A DNA stretch of 52,401 nucleotides from Flavobacteriales bacterium (GTDB taxonomy: Bacteria; Bacteroidota; Bacteroidia; Flavobacteriales; TMED113), in NCBI GenBank assembly GCA_002863085.1, contig PKDT01000056.1, positions 1-52,401 on the forward strand, read 5' to 3'. Positions 1 to 8,364 of the stretch are shown here, in pieces. The notes below the pieces were generated by a model that was given only the letters and a program-made list of their open reading frames with translations, searched no databases and had not been told where the DNA came from. Made by a program: the position numbers and the translations under genes. Every line of letters begins with the position of its first letter. Positions within the stretch are counted from its first letter, which is position 1.

Positions 1-205
1 AATTATTTACGAATCACCTCACCGTATTGTAAAAACACTCAACAACTTATATGAACATTGTGGAAACCGAAAAGTTGCTGTGATTAAAGAAATTTCAAAA
101 GTTCATGAAAAAGCCTACAGAGGAACTATTTCTGAAGTCATATTAGAAATTGAAAAGTCAGTCCTTAAAGGGGAGTTTATAATTGTATTAGATGGTAAAA
201 GATAA
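1..205 (+). CDS. rsmI: RsmI, 16S rRNA 2'-O-methyltransferase, 3' part
   Basis: Only the last 67 codons are in the window (frame starts at base 2, stop TAA 203-205). The visible residues IIYESPHR, the basic KEISKVHEKAYRG stretch and KGEFIIVLDG match the C-terminal half of RsmI (YraL family), which uses SAM to methylate the 2'-hydroxyl of C1402 in 16S rRNA. The SAM-binding N-terminal half lies outside the window. The stop overlaps the start of the DAHP synthase gene by 14 bases, suggesting translational coupling. Assignment rests on family motifs recognised by eye. Confidence 0.85.
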   Translation, partial: IIYESPHRIVKTLNNLYEHCGNRKVAVIKEISKVHEKAYRGTISEVILEIEKSVLKGEFIIVLDGKR

Positions 206-926
206 AAAAATAATAATTGCCGGACCCTGCGCTATTGAGTCAAAAAAACAGGTTTTTTCAATAGCCAAAGAAATTCATTCAAATATTAATTTCTTTAGAT
301 GTGGTGTTTGGAAAGCAAGGACAAACCCATATAGTTTTTCAGGGGTGGGTTTAAAAGCACTTGATTGGGCTCAAGAGATACAAAAAAAATTCAATATCAA
401 ATGTGCAGTTGAAGTAGGAACTGTAGAACATGTTCAGCTTGCCCTAAAGCATAAAATTAAAACTATGTGGCTTGGAGCGAGAACAACCTGTAATCCGTTT
501 ATTGTTGAACAAATTTCAAGCTGCGTAAAAAATAAAGATGTTGAAATATGGATTAAAAATCCCATTTTTGCTGACATGAAGCTTTGGTTTGGGACAATTG
601 AAAGATTTAAAAATAAGGGAGTTTCAAATATAAAAGTAATTCATAGGGGTTTTTTTTCAGAAAGTAAAGAGAAATACAGGAATCCTCCAAGGTGGGATTT
701 AGTTGTAGAATTTAAAAAAAAATATCCTGAGATACCACTAATTTGCGACCCTAGTCATATTTCGGGTAATAAAAACTTAATTCGAGAATTGACTAATCAA
801 GCAGTCAAATACAATGTGTCCGGATTCATGGTTGAAGTCCATGAAAATCCAGAAAATGCGTTAAGTGATTCTATGCAACAACTTAATTTAACTGAATTTA
901 GGAAATTCCTATCAAATTTAAAATAA
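192..926 (+). CDS. 3-deoxy-7-phosphoheptulonate (DAHP) synthase, single-domain
   Basis: First enzyme of the shikimate pathway, condensing phosphoenolpyruvate with erythrose 4-phosphate in the cytoplasm. The 244-residue protein shows GPCAIES (11-17), KART (41-44), LGART (94-98), IHRGF (150-154) and CDPSH (185-189), the order seen in the DAHP synthase/KdsA aldolase-fold family. The FRxGxWKxRT and GVGxxxLxW context matches the Bacteroidetes DAHP synthase rather than KdsA. In most Bacteroidetes that I know this domain is followed by a fused type II chorismate mutase domain of about 100 residues; here the gene stops right after the aldolase domain and runs into dnaG. Its start overlaps rsmI and its end overlaps the convergent dnaG by 9 bases. 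Confidence 0.88.
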   Translation: MVKDKKIIIAGPCAIESKKQVFSIAKEIHSNINFFRCGVWKARTNPYSFSGVGLKALDWAQEIQKKFNIKCAVEVGTVEHVQLALKHKIKTMWLGARTTCNPFIVEQISSCVKNKDVEIWIKNPIFADMKLWFGTIERFKNKGVSNIKVIHRGFFSESKEKYRNPPRWDLVVEFKKKYPEIPLICDPSHISGNKNLIRELTNQAVKYNVSGFMVEVHENPENALSDSMQQLNLTEFRKFLSNLK

Positions 927-2777
927 CCTTCCTAACTCTTGTTGTATTTTTTTTTCTAAATTACTTAGAGAAGTAAATTTTTTTAAAAGTTTTTCATCAT
1001 CACTTCTATCATTTTTTAATTCATCAAGTGAATTTTTTACCATTTGCTTAACTCTTTTTAGTTTAAATCTCATGATTGACTCTTTTGTTATTTCATAAAT
1101 TTTGTCAACCTCCTCATTCACAGTAATATCTTTTTGTTTCCAGTTACTGAGAATATGTTGTTCTCCAAAAGCGTGAGACGCAAGAACACTGAAACTATTA
1201 TTGTAGCCTGATAAAAATGTAAACCTGTCAATATTTTCTCTTTTTTCAACTATTTTTTTACTTTCTCTGTAAAGATTTTCAAAAATATTTACACTGAATG
1301 AAATATTATCCTTTTCTAGTTCATTACAGATTAAACTAACAACATTGAAATTCTTCCCATTTTTAATAAGGAAATTTTTTGTGCCATAATTTATAATTAA
1401 TCTAATTAACTGGAATTCTTCAGAATAATCAAGTTTAAGCTTATTGTAATCTAAAGCAGTATTGTCTTTACTATTAATAGACTTTTTTCTAAAGCTTGAG
1501 GATTTATTTTTAATATTTTTAATTTCACTAATCAAATCATTCTCTGAAAGATTTAAAAGTTTAGACAACCTCCTAATGTGAAGAGACTGTGAAATCCTAT
1601 CATCAATTAAGACAATTGACTTTAAAATTTCTCTAGAGCAATTGACAAGGTTAAGAATATCGCTACTATCGTACATACTATACTTGAACTCGATAAAATC
1701 TACAGTTTTTTCACTAAAATATTTGTTTACCTTTTCATATGAGTTACTTAAAACAAATGAAGCTGGATCATTGTTTTTTGGTAACTGCAAAATTTTTGGA
1801 GTCATATTTTCCTCAAGAATTAAGTCTATTGCTCTAACTGTAGCAGCATGTCCCGCAGAGTCTGAATCAAATAAAATTACAATATTTTTAGTGAATCTTT
1901 TTATTAGACTAATCTGATCTTTAGTTAGTGCAGTGCCACAGTTGGCAATGGTATTTTTGAATCCAACTTGATGTAGCGCCATTACATCAGTGTAGCCCTC
2001 GACAATATAGCAAAAATCAAGTTTTTTTATATGAAGTTTTGCTATGTGAAGGCCATATAATATTTTAGACTTTTGATATATTTCAGAACTATCTGAATTA
2101 ACATACTTCGCTGCTTTAATTTTATCATCAGTAAGCCTCCCTCCAAATCCCAAAACTTGCCCCGTGATACTATGTATAGGAAAAATGACTCTACCAGAGA
2201 ATCTACAGTTTAAGTTTTCATTAACAACATTAGCCATTTTTAGAAACTTAATATTGTATCCAGCTTTTTTTGTTTTTTCGGCAATATCGGATCTTTTTTT
2301 TAGTGAGTATCCTATCTCAAATTCTTGAATTGTGGAGTTTTTAAAACCTCTGTTTAAGAAATAATTTAATGGGTTATTTTTGTCATTAATTAGATTCTCA
2401 CAAAACTGTGACTTAACAAAACTAAGAACCGCAACTATTGACTCCCTTTCAGACGCAGCATTTTTCTCATATTCACCAATATTATCATATTCAATTGTAA
2501 TGTTATATTTTTTAGCTAAATAAGTTAGAGCTTCAGGGTAAGAAAATTGTTCATGTTCCATTAAAAACGAAACTAAATTACCCCCCTTTCCAGAACTAAA
2601 ATCTTTCCAGATTTCCTTGCTAGGAGAAACAACAAATGAGGGGGTTTTTTCATCATTAAAAGGGCTTAAACCCTTGTAATTTGCTCCGGTTTTTTTTAAA
2701 GAGACAAAATCAGAAATAACGTCTTCAATTGTTGCGACATTAAAAATATCCTCTATTGTCTTTTTAGAAATCCGCAT
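918..2777 (-). CDS. dnaG: DNA primase DnaG with ligand-less zinc-binding domain
   Basis: Synthesises RNA primers at the replication fork. The N-terminal CHC2 fold is recognisable from PF-NDEKTPSF and GKGGN, but the four zinc ligands are replaced: S38, N41, D59 and S62 stand where C, H, C, C normally are. The catalytic core follows, with TOPRIM signatures EGYTD (260-264) and the acidic DSDSAG (304-309), then a helicase-binding-like C-terminus; 619 residues is a normal length. The ATG (2775-2777) overlaps the polyprenyl synthase stop by one base (TAATG), so it is the last gene of the queA block. I recall the same ligand loss in other flavobacterial DnaG proteins, so it is probably a lineage trait and not decay. 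Confidence 0.95.
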   Translation of the reverse strand: MRISKKTIEDIFNVATIEDVISDFVSLKKTGANYKGLSPFNDEKTPSFVVSPSKEIWKDFSSGKGGNLVSFLMEHEQFSYPEALTYLAKKYNITIEYDNIGEYEKNAASERESIVAVLSFVKSQFCENLINDKNNPLNYFLNRGFKNSTIQEFEIGYSLKKRSDIAEKTKKAGYNIKFLKMANVVNENLNCRFSGRVIFPIHSITGQVLGFGGRLTDDKIKAAKYVNSDSSEIYQKSKILYGLHIAKLHIKKLDFCYIVEGYTDVMALHQVGFKNTIANCGTALTKDQISLIKRFTKNIVILFDSDSAGHAATVRAIDLILEENMTPKILQLPKNNDPASFVLSNSYEKVNKYFSEKTVDFIEFKYSMYDSSDILNLVNCSREILKSIVLIDDRISQSLHIRRLSKLLNLSENDLISEIKNIKNKSSSFRKKSINSKDNTALDYNKLKLDYSEEFQLIRLIINYGTKNFLIKNGKNFNVVSLICNELEKDNISFSVNIFENLYRESKKIVEKRENIDRFTFLSGYNNSFSVLASHAFGEQHILSNWKQKDITVNEEVDKIYEITKESIMRFKLKRVKQMVKNSLDELKNDRSDDEKLLKKFTSLSNLEKKIQQELGRLF

Positions 2778-3745
2778 TATTTTTTTCTTTGATTTAAGTA
2801 ATCTATCAATGACATAATTATATTTCTAAACTTATTTTGAGGGAATGTTAGTAATAATTTTTTTGCATCTTCACTAAATTTATTAGAAATTAGTTTAGCA
2901 TTGTTTAATCCGTTGTACTTCTTGATTAAACTAAAAACTTTGACAATGTCGTTATTTTTTGTTTTTTTGCTTCTCAAAACTTTATAAGTAAAATTTTTCT
3001 CTTTTAATGTCATTTCTTTAAGAGCTAGTAATAATGGTAAATTTATTTTACCTTCTTTGATATCGTTTCCATATGACTTGCCACTAATAATACTTTTTCT
3101 AGTATAATCAAGTATATCGTCTTTAATTTGAAAAAGCATTCCTAAATTTAAGCCTACTTTTTTTATCTTTATTTGTTCGTCCGCATTGATTTTGAGACCC
3201 AGTGAGCCGATTTGAAAAGATGTTTCAAACAAAGCTCCAGTTTTAAGTGAAATTATTTCAAAATAGTCTTTTTTTGTGAGATTAAGTCTTTTTGTTTTTT
3301 GTATCTGGATAAGCTCTCCTTCAACAATTTTTTGTACAACATCTGAAACTAGTTCAAGAATATCAAAGTCATTGTATTTAACGGACAATTTTAGCCCTTG
3401 TGCCAAAAAATAATCCCCAATTAGAACTCCAATCTTATTTTTCCAAATAGTATTAATGGAAAATTTAGATCTTCTGAGTTGAGCATCATCAACAATGTCA
3501 TCATGTATAAGCGTTGCAGTGTGTAAAAGCTCTATTAATACAGCTCCTCTGTATATTTTCTCATTTAAATTATTTAGCAAACCAGCAGATAAAATCACAC
3601 AAATTGGTCTAATTTTTTTTCCAGGATTTTTCCCAATGTATTTCGTGATTTTATGAAGTAAATTGGCTTTAGATGATAAAGCCTTAGAGAAATATTTATC
3701 AAATAATTCTATTTCATTTCTGATTTTTTTTATTCCTTCTACCAC
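2777..3745 (-). CDS. Long-chain polyprenyl diphosphate synthase (IspB-like)
   Basis: A trans-prenyltransferase that extends farnesyl diphosphate with isopentenyl diphosphate, probably to make the menaquinone side chain. The two Mg-binding aspartate motifs are intact: DDIVD (82-86) and DDILD (209-213), with GKKIRP near the N-terminus and GELIQ/KTG segments between them. At 322 residues it has the usual length. The start is GTG at 3743-3745, overlapping the rlmN stop by 7 bases; no internal ATG would preserve the N-terminal helix. Product chain length cannot be read from the sequence with certainty, so heptaprenyl or octaprenyl synthase are both possible. Confidence 0.9.
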   Translation of the reverse strand: MVEGIKKIRNEIELFDKYFSKALSSKANLLHKITKYIGKNPGKKIRPICVILSAGLLNNLNEKIYRGAVLIELLHTATLIHDDIVDDAQLRRSKFSINTIWKNKIGVLIGDYFLAQGLKLSVKYNDFDILELVSDVVQKIVEGELIQIQKTKRLNLTKKDYFEIISLKTGALFETSFQIGSLGLKINADEQIKIKKVGLNLGMLFQIKDDILDYTRKSIISGKSYGNDIKEGKINLPLLLALKEMTLKEKNFTYKVLRSKKTKNNDIVKVFSLIKKYNGLNNAKLISNKFSEDAKKLLLTFPQNKFRNIIMSLIDYLNQRKK

Positions 3746-4788
3746 TTTTTATTTTGTGTTGCAAGTTGACCGCAAGCTGCACCAATGTCCTCACCACGGC
3801 TTCGTCTTAGTTTAACTAATATCTTATTTTTTTCTAAAATGTCAATGAATTTTTGAGTTGATTCTTTTGTAGACTTTTTAAAAGGAATACCCTTCACATG
3901 GTTATATTCAATTAAATTAACTTTGGCTGGAGATTTTTTACAAAATTCTATTAGTTCTTCTGCGTCATCTTGAGAGTCATTAATGCCACTAAGCAATACA
4001 TACTCATAAGTTGGCTTAATTTTAGTAATATTATAAAAATAGCTTACTGAAGCTAATAAGTTCCTGAGGTTGTTTGTTTCATTAATTTCCATGAGCTCAC
4101 TTCTTTTTTTATTGTTTGCTGAATGTAAAGAAATTGCTAAATTAAACTTTGGTTTTAAATCGGCTATTTTTTTTATGATTTTAGTTATGCCAGCGGTAGA
4201 GACGGTTATTCTCTTTTGCGAAATATTCAGTCCGTGACTATAATTTATTAAAGATATACTTTTTAGGACATTTGAAATATTCAATAATGGCTCCCCCATA
4301 CCCATATATACTATGTTTGTAATTTTACTTTTATATTTTTCTAAAGAAAATTTATTTATTAAATAAACCTGGTCAAAAATTTCCCAAGCAGCTAAATTTC
4401 GAAGTAGCTTTAATTTTCCAGTAGCACAAAACTTACATGCCAAACTACAGCCCGCTTGAGAGGATATACATACTGTGTACCTATCTTTTTGTGGTATTAG
4501 GACCCCTTCTACCACTTTTTCATTATCAATCTTAAATAAAAACTTAGTGGTTCCATCTTTACTATCTATATATTCATATTTTGAAATACTTTTGATAGCA
4601 AAATTAGAAATTAGTAGATTTCTATCATTAAGTGATAAGTTGGTCATTTGACTAAAGTCATAAACAAAATTACTCCACAACCATTTATAAACCTGACTTG
4701 CTCTAAAATTTGGTCTATTATGAGTTAAAAAAAACTCTTCTATTTCTTCAAATGTTAGATCTCTAATATTTTTTAAATTATTCGTCAT
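3739..4788 (-). CDS. rlmN: RlmN, dual-specificity 23S rRNA/tRNA adenine-C2 methyltransferase
   Basis: Radical-SAM enzyme that methylates A2503 of 23S rRNA and A37 of some tRNAs. From the chosen ATG (4786-4788) the protein has 349 residues. The Fe-S cluster motif CSLACKFC (cysteines 114, 118, 121) is preceded by the conserved VCISSQ cysteine (107), and the catalytic cysteine lies near the end in GAACGQL. An upstream in-frame start at 4833 would add 15 residues inside ispD and is less likely; the chosen start overlaps the ispD stop by 11 bases. It sits in a translationally coupled block of RNA-modification and isoprenoid genes. Confidence 0.95.
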   Translation of the reverse strand: MTNNLKNIRDLTFEEIEEFFLTHNRPNFRASQVYKWLWSNFVYDFSQMTNLSLNDRNLLISNFAIKSISKYEYIDSKDGTTKFLFKIDNEKVVEGVLIPQKDRYTVCISSQAGCSLACKFCATGKLKLLRNLAAWEIFDQVYLINKFSLEKYKSKITNIVYMGMGEPLLNISNVLKSISLINYSHGLNISQKRITVSTAGITKIIKKIADLKPKFNLAISLHSANNKKRSELMEINETNNLRNLLASVSYFYNITKIKPTYEYVLLSGINDSQDDAEELIEFCKKSPAKVNLIEYNHVKGIPFKKSTKESTQKFIDILEKNKILVKLRRSRGEDIGAACGQLATQNKKW

Positions 4789-5542
4789 TTTTTTGGGTAT
4801 TATTCCAAATGAATTTAGCATTTTCAACATCAAATGGTGTAGTGATTTTTATGTTTTCCTCTTCTCCCTTAACAAAAGATACATCAGAGTCTGTTGGAGT
4901 TTTGAATGTTTTATATATTGATGAATCGTCAGTTAAATGGCTATTTTTTTTTAGGTTAACTTTTGAAGTTAAATTTTTTGAAAACTTATTATAACAAGTT
5001 GATATTTTATTGAAAGGAAATAACTGGGGAGTCTGTGTTAAAATATAATCAGATCTGTCAACGGGGGTAAAGGTTTTGTTGGCGTATGATTTACTTTTTT
5101 TTAAGTTAATAAGTGTACTTTTAACAGATAAATACGGCACAGCAGAGCCATAAGTTTTAGCATGTTTTAGTAATTTGCAAATGAAACTTTTATTAATGAA
5201 CGGTCTTGCTCCGTCATGTATAGATAGAATGTCCTCATTCTCTATACTAAACATATTTTCGATTTCTAGAATTCCATTAAGGACTGTATTGAATCTTTCC
5301 CTTCCGCCTTTAAAAGTTAAATGTGGAACATCAAAACTGTGTTTGTCTTTTAATGAGGACCAATAATCTAACATATTTTCAGAGATGCCAACAAAAATTT
5401 TACAATTTGGGTCTGCATCATAAAAAAACTTAATGCTGTGCATAATAATAGGAAGACCGCCTAAATCCCAAAACTGCTTTGGAGTTTGTAGTCTTGTTCG
5501 AGACCCAATCCCACCACCTAAAACTAATACATAGTGAGCCAT
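4778..5542 (-). CDS. ispD: IspD, MEP cytidylyltransferase
   Basis: Third step of the non-mevalonate isoprenoid pathway: transfers CMP from CTP to 2-C-methyl-D-erythritol 4-phosphate. The N-terminal nucleotide-binding loop is VLVLGGGIGSR, followed by PKQF (conserved lysine), DGARPF in the middle and LTDDSS toward the C-terminus, all expected for IspD. From the ATG at 5540-5542 the protein is 254 residues; a start 21 bases upstream would overlap queA and adds residues with no family counterpart. It lies 2 bases after queA. The loop has GGG-IGSR where many homologues have AGGxGSR, a mild variation. Confidence 0.92.
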   Translation of the reverse strand: MAHYVLVLGGGIGSRTRLQTPKQFWDLGGLPIIMHSIKFFYDADPNCKIFVGISENMLDYWSSLKDKHSFDVPHLTFKGGRERFNTVLNGILEIENMFSIENEDILSIHDGARPFINKSFICKLLKHAKTYGSAVPYLSVKSTLINLKKSKSYANKTFTPVDRSDYILTQTPQLFPFNKISTCYNKFSKNLTSKVNLKKNSHLTDDSSIYKTFKTPTDSDVSFVKGEEENIKITTPFDVENAKFIWNNTQKNDE

Positions 5543-5544
5543 AG

Positions 5545-6600
5545 CTATACAATCAACATGCAATCACCATAACTAAGAAATTTATATTTTTCTTTGACAG
5601 CTTGCTTATATGCCTCCATGATTAAATCGTGTCCTGCAAAGGCTGCTACAAGCATTAGGACTGTTGATTTTGGAGCATGAAAATTAGTTAACAATGAATT
5701 AGCAATTTGAAAGTCATAAGGAGGAAATATGAATTTGTTTGTCCACCCATCATAGGGTTTTAATGTCTTAAATGATGAAACTGGCGTTTCAATTGCACGG
5801 ACTGTGGTTGTTCCAACCGCACAAATTCTTTTTCTCGTTCTAATACCATCATTTATTATTTTGGCAACATTTTCAGATATAAAGACTTCCTCTGAATCCA
5901 TTTTATGCTTTGAAAGGTCTTCTACTTCAACAGGTCGGAATGTTCCTAAACCAATGTGAAGGGTAAGTTCAGGCAGGTGAACACCTAAAATTTCTAATTT
6001 TTTAAGAATTATTTTACTAAAGTGTAATCCCGCAGTTGGTGCAGCTACTGCACCTTTATGACGTGCATAAACAGTTTGATATTTTTCTTCGTCATCTGCA
6101 TTTGGCTCACGCTTGATGTATTTAGGAAGTGGTGTTTGTCCAAGTTTCTCAATAGTTTTTTTGAACTCATCATAGGGAGCATCATGAAGAAATCTGAGGG
6201 TTCTTCCACGAGATGTTGTGTTGTCAATGACTTCAGCAATTAATTCATCATTTTCTCCAAAGTACAGCTTATTTCCAATCCTAATTTTACGTGCTGGATC
6301 AACCAAAACATCCCAGAGACGACTTTCTTTATTTAACTCTCTCATTAAAAAGACCTCAATTTTTGCACCTGTTTTTTCTTTATTACCATATAATCGTGCC
6401 GGTATAACCTTTGTGTTATTTAAAATCAAAACATCGTCTTCTTCAAAATAGTCTAAAATATCTTTAAACATCCTGTGCTCAATTTTTCCTGAGTCTTTGT
6501 GAACAACCATCATTTTTGAATCATCACGATTAATGATTGGTTCGGTTGCTAATAATTCTTGTGGTAAACTGAAGTCAAAATGAGATAATTTTAGTTTCAT
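5545..6600 (-). CDS. queA: QueA, S-adenosylmethionine:tRNA ribosyltransferase-isomerase
   Basis: Converts 7-aminomethyl-7-deazaguanine in tRNA to epoxyqueuosine using the ribosyl group of SAM. At 351 residues it spans the full family length, with the signatures [43 protein letters not shown] and TTVRAIE, and a C-terminal [18 protein letters not shown] block. It is the first gene of the minus block queA-ispD-rlmN-polyprenyl synthase-dnaG. A flavobacterial-type -7 box lies 27-34 bases upstream of the ATG. Confidence 0.96.
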   Translation of the reverse strand: MKLKLSHFDFSLPQELLATEPIINRDDSKMMVVHKDSGKIEHRMFKDILDYFEEDDVLILNNTKVIPARLYGNKEKTGAKIEVFLMRELNKESRLWDVLVDPARKIRIGNKLYFGENDELIAEVIDNTTSRGRTLRFLHDAPYDEFKKTIEKLGQTPLPKYIKREPNADDEEKYQTVYARHKGAVAAPTAGLHFSKIILKKLEILGVHLPELTLHIGLGTFRPVEVEDLSKHKMDSEEVFISENVAKIINDGIRTRKRICAVGTTTVRAIETPVSSFKTLKPYDGWTNKFIFPPYDFQIANSLLTNFHAPKSTVLMLVAAFAGHDLIMEAYKQAVKEKYKFLSYGDCMLIV

Positions 6601-6626
6601 GTCAAAGTTTGTGTGTAGGTTGTGGG

Positions 6627-6634
6627 CAAATATA
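6627..6634 (-). promoter_or_regulatory. Candidate -7 box for the queA-dnaG block
   Basis: On the minus strand the bases read TATATTTG, a perfect fit to the Bacteroidetes -7 consensus TAnnTTTG. It lies in the 70-base gap between queA and the end of truB, 27 bases upstream of the queA ATG. A clear -33 TTG is missing at the expected spacing (the position reads TTA), so this is a single-box call in AT-rich DNA. Confidence 0.45.
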
Positions 6635-6670
6635 CAAAATTAAAAAAGTATAATTAACTAATTAAACATA

Positions 6671-7351
6671 TCACATAAACTGTTCTATTTGTGAAATTTC
6701 AATTGCATCATTTATATTAAAATCACCAATATCTGTTCTTATCAAATTGTATAAGTAACCACCACAACCAATTTTGTGACCTATATCATTAGCCAATGAT
6801 CTTATATAGGTTCCTTTAGAACATTTCACATTAAAGCTAACGAAAGGTAAATTTATATCCGTGATTTCTATATTTTCAACAATAACTTTTCGTTTTTTTA
6901 CACTAGTAATTTTTTCACCTCTTCGAGCTTTTTTATAGAGCGGTTCTCCATCTAATTTTATTGCAGAAAATATTGGGGGATATTGTTCATATTCGCCGAT
7001 GAAACCTAAAACAACATTTCTAATTTTTTTTAATTCTATACCAGTAAGAGTTTTCTTCTCTCTTTCAATAGTTTCTCTATCATAACTATCAGTTATGGCA
7101 CCGAGCTTAACCACAGCTGAGTATTTTTTATTGAGATTTAAAAAATTTTCAATTGTTTTAGTTTTTTTACCTGTACAAATTATCATAAGCCCTTCTGCTA
7201 AAGGATCAAGTGTTCCTGCATGACCTACTTTTAATTTTTTTAAACTATACTTTTTCTTTATTGACGACCTTATTTTTTTGACAACGTCAAATGATGTCCA
7301 ACTTTTGGGTTTATTAACTAAAAATAATTTTGAATAATCATCAGTTTTCAT
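6671..7351 (-). CDS. truB: TruB, tRNA pseudouridine-55 synthase
   Basis: Isomerises U55 of tRNA to pseudouridine. From the ATG at 7349-7351 the protein is 226 residues. It carries the catalytic block VGHAGTLDPLAEG with the nucleophilic aspartate at 49, the second motif YEQYPPIFSAIKLDGEPLY-KKAR, and GTYIRSLANDIG. The ATG overlaps the uppP stop in an ATGA, which decides this start over one 42 bases further upstream. It closes the ftsX-DUF3098-uppP-truB block, an order I recall as common in Bacteroidetes. Confidence 0.95.
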   Translation of the reverse strand: MKTDDYSKLFLVNKPKSWTSFDVVKKIRSSIKKKYSLKKLKVGHAGTLDPLAEGLMIICTGKKTKTIENFLNLNKKYSAVVKLGAITDSYDRETIEREKKTLTGIELKKIRNVVLGFIGEYEQYPPIFSAIKLDGEPLYKKARRGEKITSVKKRKVIVENIEITDINLPFVSFNVKCSKGTYIRSLANDIGHKIGCGGYLYNLIRTDIGDFNINDAIEISQIEQFM

Positions 7352-8145
7352 AACTGGGTTATAAAAATTACTACAAGAGCAATCAAAATACAATAGAAGC
7401 CAAAATATTTTAAATTATTATACTTCACAATAGATATCATGTACTTACAAGCAATTAAACCTGAGATAAATGAACTTAAAAATGAAATAATTAATGTTTT
7501 TTGACTTGTTAGGCTGATTGAGGTTGAGCTTTTAAAAAATAAAAAAAATTCTAAGATTGTAATACCTATAATTGGTACTAAAACCATGATAAAAGAAAAC
7601 TCTGCTGCTTCTTTTTTTGATGTTCTAAGAAATAGAGCAGTTGAGATTGTTAAACCGGATCTTGAAATACCCGGGACTACAGCAATTGCTTGTGCAATAC
7701 CAATGATAAATGCACTAAATAGACTGATTGAATTTTTACCATCTGACATGAAGTTGGTAGTTAGTAAAATTATTCCAGTAATAATTAACATAATTGCGAC
7801 AACAAGGTAAGATTCAAGAAAAAAAGACTCAATATTATTTTTGAAAAGTAAACCGACAAAAAAAATTGGTGTTGAAGAAACTAATATTTTAAAAAACATA
7901 GATTGATAAAAAAATTGCTTACCACTAGTTAGTTCATGAATTATTTCAAAAATTTTCTTTCTAAATACAATGATTGTACTTAATGTGGTAGCGAAATGAA
8001 CTGTAATTGACAACAATAATGGGTGCTCGTTAGAAATTTCAAGAAGCGAAGATAACAAAACAATATGACCACTACTGCTCACTGGGAAAAACTCCGCAAG
8101 ACCTTGAATGATGCCGATCAAAAAATATTTAATTTCCTCTATCAT
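7348..8145 (-). CDS. uppP: UppP (BacA), undecaprenyl-diphosphatase
   Basis: Inner-membrane phosphatase that recycles undecaprenyl pyrophosphate to the monophosphate carrier used for peptidoglycan and glycan export. The two catalytic motifs are intact: GLAEFFPVSSSGH near residues 15-27 and VVPGISRSGLTIS in the second half, set among about seven hydrophobic helices; 265 residues is typical. The ATG at 8143-8145 is preferred over an earlier in-frame start at 8178 that would lie inside the DUF3098 gene and add 11 unrelated residues. It overlaps the DUF3098 gene by 17 bases. Confidence 0.96.
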   Translation of the reverse strand: MIEEIKYFLIGIIQGLAEFFPVSSSGHIVLLSSLLEISNEHPLLLSITVHFATTLSTIIVFRKKIFEIIHELTSGKQFFYQSMFFKILVSSTPIFFVGLLFKNNIESFFLESYLVVAIMLIITGIILLTTNFMSDGKNSISLFSAFIIGIAQAIAVVPGISRSGLTISTALFLRTSKKEAAEFSFIMVLVPIIGITILEFFLFFKSSTSISLTSQKTLIISFLSSFISGLIACKYMISIVKYNNLKYFGFYCILIALVVIFITQL

Positions 8146-8359
8146 AAAATATAGATAAGCCAAGGCCCAAATAACCAATGATTATCAAAATTGGAGAAAC
8201 TATGATTCTTGTTTTTGAAAATATTTCGGGATTAAAATCATATTCATTGTTACTACCACCTCCGATCATTAATGTAAATCCAATAATAATAATAGAAAGG
8301 CTAATTAAAAAAATATAATAATTGAATTTGTTAAACAAAAAAAATTTTTCTTCAGACAT
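8129..8359 (-). CDS. DUF3098 small membrane protein
   Basis: A 76-residue protein with two hydrophobic helices joined by a short loop containing MIGGGSNNEYDFNPEIFS, the hallmark of DUF3098 proteins found between ftsX and uppP in Bacteroidetes. The function is unknown. The position, six bases after ftsX and overlapping uppP, argues for a role in envelope growth or division, but that is inference from synteny only. Confidence 0.85.
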   Translation of the reverse strand: MSEEKFFLFNKFNYYIFLISLSIIIIGFTLMIGGGSNNEYDFNPEIFSKTRIIVSPILIIIGYLGLGLSIFYDRGN

Positions 8360-8364
8360 GAATT

